DNA of 9,830 bases from Clostridiaceae bacterium (GTDB taxonomy: Bacteria; Bacillota; Clostridia; Oscillospirales; Acutalibacteraceae): positions 1 through 9,830 of the forward strand of contig CAJGBX010000045.1 of NCBI GenBank assembly GCA_904501685.1, written 5' to 3'. Below are positions 1 to 6,666 of this stretch, in pieces. The notes below the pieces were generated by a model that searched no databases, was not told the DNA's origin, and was given only the letters and a program-made list of their open reading frames with translations. Numbering within the stretch: the first letter of the stretch is position 1; each line of letters starts with the position of its first letter. A program made the translations under genes and the position numbers.

Positions 1-522
1 ATTACGTGGGTTTGCATAGTCGCTATAGTTTTAGCAACCTTTCTTATTTGCCGTAAACCGACATCGGAAGGACGCTTTACCTTGCGCTTCGGTTTGTTGT
101 GCCTTGGACTGTGTTTCTGTAACGGAATGTACGGCTCGCTTCTAAATATTCAGCAGGATGCCTGCAACACAATGGAACGCAATGAGATGATTGCCATAAC
201 CTTCTTTTTCTCGGCGGTTATCGGTCTTTTATATTTGATTTTCCATGAAAAAGGCAAGGTGCTGCAACCGATGAAGCAGACCAAGAAATCTATGATTGTA
301 CTGCTCCTTTGCGGTCTTATCTCGACCGCCGCAATTCACACCTTAACCTATGTTTTACCGTTGGTTAACGTTACTGTTCTGTATTCCTTTGACAATGCAG
401 GTGTATTGGTGTTAAGTATGGTTTGCTCCGCTTTGTTTTTCAAGGAAAAATACAGGCTATCCAATGTTCTCGGCGGAGCATTGATGTGCGTATCTCTTTT
501 CTGTATTTCTTGGTTCCAGTGA
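1..522 (+). CDS. EamA/DMT-family membrane transporter, C-terminal part (5'-truncated)
   Basis: The frame is open from the first base of the window, so the gene starts upstream. The TTG at 82 that would give a 146-residue protein is internal. About 173 residues are visible. They form roughly six hydrophobic segments (near residues 1-17, 28-50, 63-81, 98-121, 122-147 and 154-171) separated by short, often basic loops. This fits the last helix of the first EamA repeat followed by the five helices of the second. The ending, a helix closing in LFFKEKYRLSNVLGGALM and then a final hydrophobic helix, is the usual EamA C-terminus: an acidic residue after a helix, then Gly-rich TM10. Family members move small metabolites across the cytoplasmic membrane; the substrate cannot be told. 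The gene ends 82 nt before the flavoenzyme gene. Whether it belongs to the same transcription unit is unclear, because a palindrome lies between them. Confidence 0.8.
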   Translation: MTWVCIVAIVLATFLICRKPTSEGRFTLRFGLLCLGLCFCNGMYGSLLNIQQDACNTMERNEMIAITFFFSAVIGLLYLIFHEKGKVLQPMKQTKKSMIVLLLCGLISTAAIHTLTYVLPLVNVTVLYSFDNAGVLVLSMVCSALFFKEKYRLSNVLGGALMCVSLFCISWFQ

Positions 523-538
523 GTTTTTTTAAAAAGTT

Positions 539-560
539 AAAGGTATCAAATGATAACTTT
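539..560. promoter_or_regulatory. Palindrome in the spacer before the glycan cluster, candidate operator
   Basis: AAAGGTATCA and TGATAACTTT form an inverted repeat around a central AA, with one mismatch (543/556). It extends with one further mismatch to 534-565. It is AT-rich and is not followed directly by a clean T tract, so it fits a DNA-binding site for a dimeric regulator better than an intrinsic terminator. It sits 44 nt before the ATG of the first cluster gene, and I saw no copy in the other spacers. No convincing -35/-10 pair could be assigned next to it. Operator function is inferred. Confidence 0.4.
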
Positions 561-604
561 AAGTTATATTTTGAGTTTTTTAATATGTATATTGGAGGGT
601 AACA

Positions 605-1894
605 ATGTTTAAACTTGATCCGAAAAAATTGACAGATTGTGATGTTGCCGTTATCGGCGGAGGTGTTGCCGGAGTTAGTGCTGCTGTAACTGCCGCTCGT
701 CAGGGTGCCTCAGTAACCTTATTGGAATCGGATAACTGCCTTGGCGGAATTTTGACCGAATCAACCGTTGCTTATATTATGGATAAGGGCGGAAAATCCG
801 GTATAGTTAAGGAGCTTTATGATTTTCTTCATGAGCATGATATGTGTTGCCCTCGTTTCGGCGACCGCAGAGATGAAACAGGACACAATCGCAAGGGCGA
901 CCTCTTGGATGTTGAGGGTGCTAAGTATTTCTTTGATAAAATTTGTACAGAAGCAGGAGTAAGGGTATTGTTCCATAGCCGTGCAATTGCGGCAGAGCAG
1001 GATGAAACCGGCATTACCTCACTGTTGCTTTCTACAGATTGCGGTTTGTATACACTTAAGGCTACCGTATATATTGACGCTTCAGGTAACGGTGACATAG
1101 CTGATATGGTTGGCTGTGAGTGGGAGTGCGGCGAACCCGGCACCGGCCGTGTTCAGCCTGCAAGTATCGGCGGTGTAGTCAGCGGATTTGACGAGTCTTA
1201 TAACGGTGTTGAAGGCGAAGCTACAAAAACCGCTTACGGAAATATGCTTCGTGAACACGGAATTATAACCAGCAGCGGTCAAGCTTCAGTTGTTAAGTTG
1301 CCTCAGGCCAGCGGTGTTTGGGGAATGGACGTAAACTTCCAATACGATGTGCATCCTGATGATATTGAAGGATTGTCACGTGCTACAATTGAAGGACGTA
1401 AAGAGGAATTTGATGTAGTAGAAGCTCATAAAAAGATTCCCGGATATGAGAAGCTTTCACTTCTTTATACTTCGAGCCATATCGGTTGCAGAGATACTCG
1501 CCGTATCCACGGTGTATACCGTTTGACCAATGACGATATTTTAAACGGACGCCGTTTTGAAGATGCAATATGTTTAGTACACGCACATGTTGACGTACAT
1601 AAGCTTACTAACGATGATACCTTGGATTTGTCACGCGGTGTTAAGTCTCAGCCGTATCACATACCGTACCGTTGTCTCTTGCCGTTAGGCTGTAAAAATC
1701 TTCTTCTTGCAGGTAAGTGTATCTCAGGCGATTTCTATCCCCAGACCTCTTACCGTATGATGGGTAACATGGCCTCGACCGGTGAAGCCGCCGGCTTTGC
1801 TGCAGCTGAATGTGTAGCCAAGAATATTACTCCTATTGAGGTAGACGGTAAGGCTGTTTCTGCATTTATGGTGCAGAGCGGACATATACTTTAA
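605..1894 (+). CDS. FAD-dependent oxidoreductase (FAD_oxidored/PF12831-like)
   Basis: This is a 429-residue soluble flavoprotein of normal length for the family. The N-terminal Rossmann motif is GGGVAG at residues 18-23, with the ribose-binding acidic residue E41 at the end of the second strand (VTLLES). YIDASGNGD at 156-164 matches the family's Y-I-D-A-[TS]-G-x-G-D segment. GCRDTRRIHG at 294-303 and the following LTNDDILNGRRF match the conserved R-x-[ST]-R-R-x-x-G region. LLLAGKCISGD (366-376) and GEAAGFAAA (393-401) form the C-terminal FAD-binding end. There is no signal peptide, so it should be cytoplasmic. GGAGGG at 594-599 supports the ATG at 605. Family members oxidise diverse and mostly unknown substrates. 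Being first in a run of glycosidase genes, it probably acts on a sugar or glycoside (inference). It is not a GMC-type oxidase and no Fe-S cluster motif is evident. Confidence 0.85.
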   Translation: MFKLDPKKLTDCDVAVIGGGVAGVSAAVTAARQGASVTLLESDNCLGGILTESTVAYIMDKGGKSGIVKELYDFLHEHDMCCPRFGDRRDETGHNRKGDLLDVEGAKYFFDKICTEAGVRVLFHSRAIAAEQDETGITSLLLSTDCGLYTLKATVYIDASGNGDIADMVGCEWECGEPGTGRVQPASIGGVVSGFDESYNGVEGEATKTAYGNMLREHGIITSSGQASVVKLPQASGVWGMDVNFQYDVHPDDIEGLSRATIEGRKEEFDVVEAHKKIPGYEKLSLLYTSSHIGCRDTRRIHGVYRLTNDDILNGRRFEDAICLVHAHVDVHKLTNDDTLDLSRGVKSQPYHIPYRCLLPLGCKNLLLAGKCISGDFYPQTSYRMMGNMASTGEAAGFAAAECVAKNITPIEVDGKAVSAFMVQSGHIL

Positions 1895-1933
1895 TTTATT
1901 GTTATTAAAAAAAGTAAAATAGCAAAAATATAA

Positions 1934-1944
1934 AAAGAGATGAT
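1934..1944 (+). promoter_or_regulatory. Extended Shine-Dalgarno that decides the start of the GH95-like gene
   Basis: AAAGAGATGAT matches 9 of 11 positions of the full anti-SD complement AAGGAGGTGAT and itself contains the upstream ATG at 1940. For that ATG the SD core would directly abut the start codon. For the ATG at 1949 the spacing is about 8 nt, which is near ideal. The start at 1949 is therefore preferred. Confidence 0.5.
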
Positions 1945-1948
1945 TTGT

Positions 1949-4900
1949 ATGCATAACGTATGTTTTAAAAATCGAAAAAACGATTGGAGTAATGCATTGC
2001 CGCTTGGTAACGGTTGCTTCGGTGCTATGGCGTTTTATGACGGTGCATATACGCTTGCCATGAACCATTATGAGGTTTATTATAATATTTCTCCTACGGT
2101 GCTTCCGTCGGAACAGTTAAAAAACCTCAAGACACCTGAGGTTCTCGGTGCTGCTTATGAGAATACCCGTAAAAGGGCCGACTTAAATCAGCCGTCAGAG
2201 GGTGAGCCGTTTTACTATTACCGTCTTTCTAAAGCACAGGGGCCGAGTTATGCCGCAGCGGAGTATAGTAACAGCTATCCTGCAACGGGTGAGTTAAGAT
2301 TCGGCTTTGATGACAATGTCATAAAGGGTGACAGTGAATTAAGGCTGGATGTAGAGCGCGCCACGGTTATACTTGATTTGGATAAAAGGCTTTCTCTTGA
2401 GACGGTTGTCTTACGTAGTGACTGTATTGTCACCAAGGTGTGCCAAAAGGCTCCCGATTTGGTCAAAACCATCTCTATTTTGTATCCTGATTGCAGGGGC
2501 CGCGAGTATCCGTTGGTTGATGTTATGCAGGTAAGCCCATCGGTTTTTGCCTATAAGGTTAAGATTCAGCTCAGTGAGGACACTCCGTTTTATTTTGCAG
2601 GTGTCATACGTTTGATTGGAGCAACCGGACGCTTGGAGAAAAATGTCATTAACGTTATCGCTGATGGGGCCTTTTCCGTTTTGACCGGAATTTACACCGA
2701 TTGGAAATATGAGGATCCGTTGCAGGGCGGTCTTGCTGAAATAGAGCGTGAAGTTGAAAAGCTTGACGCTAGCTATAAAGAACATATAAATTATTGGACG
2801 GAATTTTTCAGCCGTTCCAGAATTTGTCTGCCTGATAAATTTCTTGAGAACGTTTACTATATAAATCAGTACGCTCTCGATTGCTCAAGCGGACGTGACG
2901 GCGTTATGAAGCATCACGCTTGCGGACTTAACGGTCTGTGGGCTGTCCGTCATCCCAACCTGTGGGGTAGCCGTTGGTATTGGGACGTAAATATTCAAGC
3001 CGCATTTGCAGGCGTGTTTTCCAGTAACCGTACCGAGCTTGGCAAGGTTTTCTCGGACGGATTGCTCAGCTATGTGGATTTGGCTGAACGTTATGCAAGA
3101 AATAGCCATAATTTAGACGGTGTCGCAATGGACTATCCGCATATGGCGTACTATTGTATGTGGCCCTGGTGTGCACAGTATTTGTGGTCACAGTATGAAT
3201 ATACTAAGGATTTGGATTATCTGCGTGATGAGGCCTATCCTTTGTTTAAGAAGCTTTGTAAGTTTGCACTCGGCGTGTTTGAATTTGATGAGCAACGTGG
3301 TTGCTATGTGGTGTATCCTGATATTTCTCCTGAGCAAGGTCCGCTTGCTCACAACACTGTAATAACCGTGTCTTCGGTTAAATATATGCTCAAGTTCACA
3401 TTGGAATCGGCCGAGCTTTTAGGTGATAAGGACGAGTTGCTGTCCGATATACGTAGGCTTTATGACGGATTGCCTGAGTATCCGACCGGTACTGATAACT
3501 TTGGCCGTCATTTTCTTGATTCTGAGGATGCACCGGTAAATCTGTGGATTCGTCATCCCAGTATGTTGATGCCTATTTTCCCGACAGGTGAAATTAATTT
3601 AGACAGTGACCCCCGAACGATTGAAACAGCACTTAATACTATAAAATATTTAAGTGAAAACTGTGAAATCGGTGTTTTCCAGGTTAGCTGGTTGGCTGCG
3701 GCTGCGGCAAGACTCGGTAAGGGACAAATGGCACTTCGCCTTTTGTATGAAATGGGATTAGACCATTTGATTCGTTCTAATGGACTTGCTGCCGAGGAAA
3801 ATGAGCGGTTTATGAACGTTTGTCTTATTATGCGTCAGCCTTTTTATTATCCTTGTATGATGGAGTTTACCGGCGAAATGTTGGCTGCAGTAAACGAAAT
3901 GCTGATGCAGTCGGATGGAGGTGTAATCCGTTTGTTCCCGGCTATGCCCGACGGCGATAAGGAATATGACCGTTTAATCCGACGCGGTGTATCTCTCGAT
4001 GAATATGATTGCCGATATAGTGAGTATCCTGCGTGGAAGGACGTTCGTTTTGAGCGTTTGTTGGCTCGCGGTGCTTTTGAAGTGAGTGCAGAGCTTAAAG
4101 AGAGCGCTGTCGCTTGGGTTAAGATTACCAGCCGTGTCGGCGGTCGTGTAAAAATCACCTCGCCGTATTCTTTGGATAGCTTGCAGGTGTTTGCAAACGG
4201 TCAGGCGGTTGAATACTCGAGAGAAGGAAACTATATCGTATTTGACACTGTTGCCGGCGGTACTTATACTTTGCTTAGCGGTGCAGATTGCATTATTCCT
4301 GATGCAGTTGAACCGGAAGGCAACGGTGTTATGACACACCTTTCTTATACTAAACGTCATATTTACATCGGTGAGGATTCCGAAACTGAATATCATAGAG
4401 CAATTGATGCATTTATACGCGATTGGTACTTAGGAAATGTGCGTATGGAAAACCATACTGTATATAAATTTGATTTTGGCGGTACAAATGCAAAGAACTA
4501 TGCAAAGGAACTGCCACGTCCTTGCTTTGCAGCCGAAAGACTGGTTATGAATCAAATGCCTTGTATTCGATTGAAGGAATTGTCATATTCTGTATATCAG
4601 GGATACGGATTTACATCTGTCGAGGGTATTTCGTGTCAGGACAGAGGAACACCGGATGAGCTTCGCCGCGACTTTGTTGAGGGTACCGAGGATACCGAAT
4701 TCCTTATTGAGGCCACTCGCGGACAGTATGAGCTGCTTGCGGTTTGCGGTGATTCAGAAGAGGAAAGCGTTACGATACTTGAAGCCGTTGGCGGACGCCG
4801 CTGCGGTGGCAAGGTAGTACCGGCAGGACAGTATCAATGCAGCTTGCTTCCGCTTGTTCATGAGGAAGACGGTTGTATCCGCCTGAAGGTATCTACAACT

Positions 4901-4957
4901 CCCGGACATAAATGGAAGCTTAACCTACTGTTTATGAATATGGTTAAGCGTATGTAG
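1949..4957 (+). CDS. GH95-like (alpha/alpha)6-barrel glycoside hydrolase with extra C-terminal beta domain
   Basis: About 1002 residues, no signal peptide. Family GH95 hydrolyses alpha-L-fucosides and alpha-L-galactosides by inversion. Here the N-terminal beta-sandwich domain opens with the family hallmark ALPLGNG (16-22) followed by GAMAF. The helical barrel holds SRWYWDVN (341-348), where GH95 has the N-x-N pair that positions the water; DISPEQ (458-463), where GH95 has T/P-S-P-E-N with the general acid, so E462; and WIRHPSML (533-540), matching the H-R-H-x-S-H segment. RLFPAMP (661-667) and the RGAFEV segment match the C-terminal Q-x-x-G-x-I-x-L-L-P-A-L-P...RGGFEV region. From about residue 775 on, an additional domain has FDFG (841-844), GYGF (885-888), DRGTPDELRRDF (898-909) and GQYELLAVCGD (925-935). 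It resembles the galactose-binding-like domain of rhamnogalacturonan acetylesterases and agarases. The first Asn of the catalytic pair is Asp (D346), so the substrate may not be fucose. Alternative start: ATG at 1940. Confidence 0.75.
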   Translation: MHNVCFKNRKNDWSNALPLGNGCFGAMAFYDGAYTLAMNHYEVYYNISPTVLPSEQLKNLKTPEVLGAAYENTRKRADLNQPSEGEPFYYYRLSKAQGPSYAAAEYSNSYPATGELRFGFDDNVIKGDSELRLDVERATVILDLDKRLSLETVVLRSDCIVTKVCQKAPDLVKTISILYPDCRGREYPLVDVMQVSPSVFAYKVKIQLSEDTPFYFAGVIRLIGATGRLEKNVINVIADGAFSVLTGIYTDWKYEDPLQGGLAEIEREVEKLDASYKEHINYWTEFFSRSRICLPDKFLENVYYINQYALDCSSGRDGVMKHHACGLNGLWAVRHPNLWGSRWYWDVNIQAAFAGVFSSNRTELGKVFSDGLLSYVDLAERYARNSHNLDGVAMDYPHMAYYCMWPWCAQYLWSQYEYTKDLDYLRDEAYPLFKKLCKFALGVFEFDEQRGCYVVYPDISPEQGPLAHNTVITVSSVKYMLKFTLESAELLGDKDELLSDIRRLYDGLPEYPTGTDNFGRHFLDSEDAPVNLWIRHPSMLMPIFPTGEINLDSDPRTIETALNTIKYLSENCEIGVFQVSWLAAAAARLGKGQMALRLLYEMGLDHLIRSNGLAAEENERFMNVCLIMRQPFYYPCMMEFTGEMLAAVNEMLMQSDGGVIRLFPAMPDGDKEYDRLIRRGVSLDEYDCRYSEYPAWKDVRFERLLARGAFEVSAELKESAVAWVKITSRVGGRVKITSPYSLDSLQVFANGQAVEYSREGNYIVFDTVAGGTYTLLSGADCIIPDAVEPEGNGVMTHLSYTKRHIYIGEDSETEYHRAIDAFIRDWYLGNVRMENHTVYKFDFGGTNAKNYAKELPRPCFAAERLVMNQMPCIRLKELSYSVYQGYGFTSVEGISCQDRGTPDELRRDFVEGTEDTEFLIEATRGQYELLAVCGDSEEESVTILEAVGGRRCGGKVVPAGQYQCSLLPLVHEEDGCIRLKVSTTPGHKWKLNLLFMNMVKRM

Positions 4958-4999
4958 TTTATTATTGTATAATCGATATAAATTTAAATCTATGTGAAT

Positions 5000-5004
5000 G
5001 GAGA
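5000..5004 (+). promoter_or_regulatory. Ribosome binding site of the GH36/27-like gene
   Basis: GGAGA precedes two in-frame ATGs. The spacing is 3 nt to the ATG at 5008 and 9 nt to the ATG at 5014 (MKKSF). The second is the more usual spacing, so 5014 is taken as the start. The choice changes only two residues. Confidence 0.5.
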
Positions 5005-5013
5005 TAAATGATT

Positions 5014-6621
5014 ATGAAAAAAAGTTTCATTAACTTGCTTCGTCAGCCTGACAGTGTGCTGTTTCAGTTCGACGACAGCGGAGTCCGTTTTGAAGAACCG
5101 GACGGTCGCGAAGAACAAAATGCACGCTTGGATTATGTTGTAGGCGAAAATTCTGCCAAGGTTGTCATTTACCCTGCCGAAAAGGGAATTAAAAGGGTTA
5201 AGTTGCGTTGGCGTGGGGATATGTCCGATGTTATTTTGACTGTAGGCGATGAGTATGAACGTTCCCAATGGACAAACACCTTGTGGACGGGATTATATCC
5301 TAATAAGCAAATGCCTTGGTATTTCTATGCATTTGACGGTGAGGTATTAAATAGCTTTGGCGTTAAAACCGGTCCCAGTGCATTTGCAATTTGGCAGTGT
5401 GACTCTTCGGGTATAACACTTTGGCTTGATGTACGTAGCGGCGGCTCGGGTGTAATGCTTAAGGAGCCCCTTACTGCAGTAGAGGTTGTATGCCGTGAGG
5501 GAAAGGTTGGCGAAACACCCTATCAGTCGGCAGTTGCTTTCTGTAAGATGATGTGTGAAAAGCCGAAGCTGCCTCAAGAGCCCGTCTTTGGTGTTAATAA
5601 CTGGTATTGGGCATACGGTAATATTACACACGACAGTGTTATGGAAGAAACTAAATATCTTAAGGAAATGTGTGCAGATGCTGTATGCAACCCGTATATG
5701 GTTATTGATGACGGTTGGCAGAAGGTTAGATATAGTGCCGGCGGCTCACGTTATTTTAACGGCGGTCCTTGGGATGAAGTGGCAAAAGGTTTTACATCTA
5801 TGGAAGAAACCGCTTTAAGAATTAAGGAACAGGGTGCTAAGCCCGGTATCTGGTTCAGACCCTTGAAAACGGCTTTGCAGGTTCCTCAAGAAGCATTTTC
5901 AAAGTCAGATTCTAAGAGCGCCGGTATTTCTCTTGATCCGACCCATCCGTGTGTAGCCGAAATGGTGGCAACCGATGTTAAACGGATTCGTTCTTGGGGT
6001 TATGAGTTAATTAAGCACGATTTTACTACAATGGATGTGCTCACCAAAATGCCTATGGCAGACGCTAATTGGAAATTATATGATAATAGCATCACAAGCT
6101 GTCAGGCTTTACGCCGTCTTTATCAGCTGATTCAGGATTCTGCTGATGGTGCAATTGTTATCGGATGTAACACCATGAATCATTTGGCGGCCGGTATCCA
6201 TGAGGTACAGCGTTCGGGTGATGACACCTCGGGCAATGTCTTTGAGATTACAAGACATAGCGGAGTGCACACTTTTGTACGTATGCCTCAAAATAAAACA
6301 TTCTTTATACATGACCCGGATTGTGCCGCATTTACTGATAGGGTACCGCATGACATTAATCTTGACTTCTTAGAGGCAAGTGCTATTTCGGGTGCCGCAA
6401 CTCTGGCTTCTGTCGTACCCAACACCTTGACTAATGAGGAAATGGCAAGAATCAGAAAGATATATAAAATTGCCTCTGAAGGCGGTGCCGGTGCAGTGCC
6501 TACCGATTGGCTTGGAAATAATGAGCCTTCCAAGTTCCTGTGTGCAGACGGCAAGCAGGTTGCTTTTGATTGGTATCGTGTTTATGACGGCGTCCGCAAT
6601 TTTTACAAATGGGATAATTGA
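5014..6621 (+). CDS. Clan GH-D glycosidase, GH36/GH27-like (alpha-galactosidase superfamily)
   Basis: 535 residues, no signal peptide. The protein has an N-terminal beta-rich domain (about 1-185) and then a (beta/alpha)8 barrel. VIDDGWQ (230-236) is the IDDGW barrel-strand motif of GH27/GH36. PGIWFRP (277-283) and LDPTHP (307-312) follow in family order. LIKHDF (333-338) corresponds to the Y-x-K-x-D nucleophile motif, giving D336 as likely nucleophile. GCNTM (384-388) takes the place of E-x-C-x-G-G. GDDT (402-405) followed by an R after ten residues corresponds to S-D-D-T-D...R, giving D403 as likely acid/base. HDPDCAAFT (433-441) resembles the N-D-P-D-M-L segment of GH27. Retaining alpha-galactosidases and alpha-N-acetylgalactosaminidases are the usual activities. 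At 535 residues it is clearly shorter than classical GH36 (about 700), and the WK.D and SCSGG consensus is altered, so it could be a divergent or unassigned family. It lies 56 nt after the GH95-like gene. Confidence 0.75.
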   Translation: MKKSFINLLRQPDSVLFQFDDSGVRFEEPDGREEQNARLDYVVGENSAKVVIYPAEKGIKRVKLRWRGDMSDVILTVGDEYERSQWTNTLWTGLYPNKQMPWYFYAFDGEVLNSFGVKTGPSAFAIWQCDSSGITLWLDVRSGGSGVMLKEPLTAVEVVCREGKVGETPYQSAVAFCKMMCEKPKLPQEPVFGVNNWYWAYGNITHDSVMEETKYLKEMCADAVCNPYMVIDDGWQKVRYSAGGSRYFNGGPWDEVAKGFTSMEETALRIKEQGAKPGIWFRPLKTALQVPQEAFSKSDSKSAGISLDPTHPCVAEMVATDVKRIRSWGYELIKHDFTTMDVLTKMPMADANWKLYDNSITSCQALRRLYQLIQDSADGAIVIGCNTMNHLAAGIHEVQRSGDDTSGNVFEITRHSGVHTFVRMPQNKTFFIHDPDCAAFTDRVPHDINLDFLEASAISGAATLASVVPNTLTNEEMARIRKIYKIASEGGAGAVPTDWLGNNEPSKFLCADGKQVAFDWYRVYDGVRNFYKWDN

Positions 6622-6666
6622 TAATAAATTAAGGAAAAAATTAAGATATACTTTGGAGGGGTACAT

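Noticed and set aside
82..522. A complete 146-residue protein starting at TTG 82
   Set aside because: The frame is open to base 1 and codes for hydrophobic helix sequence upstream, so the TTG is internal to a truncated transporter gene.
534..575. Intrinsic terminator after the transporter gene
   Set aside because: The stem is AT-rich and the following bases (ATATTTTGAG) are not a proper U tract, so an operator reading is preferred.
761..1143. Minus-strand ORFs opposite the flavoenzyme gene
   Set aside because: They are opposite a gene with clear FAD-binding motifs, lack convincing ribosome binding sites and show no recognisable domain.
1895..1948. Promoter or terminator in the spacer between the flavoenzyme and GH95-like genes
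   Set aside because: Only A-rich sequence without a stem or a spaced -35/-10 pair; consistent with an operon spacer.
3120..3362. Plus-strand ORF inside the GH95-like gene in another frame
   Set aside because: Biased Ile/Trp/Cys-rich composition and full overlap with a well-supported catalytic domain.
3847..4396. Minus-strand ORFs opposite the GH95-like C-terminal region
   Set aside because: Low-complexity Ser/Arg-rich shadow translations with no motif or start signal.
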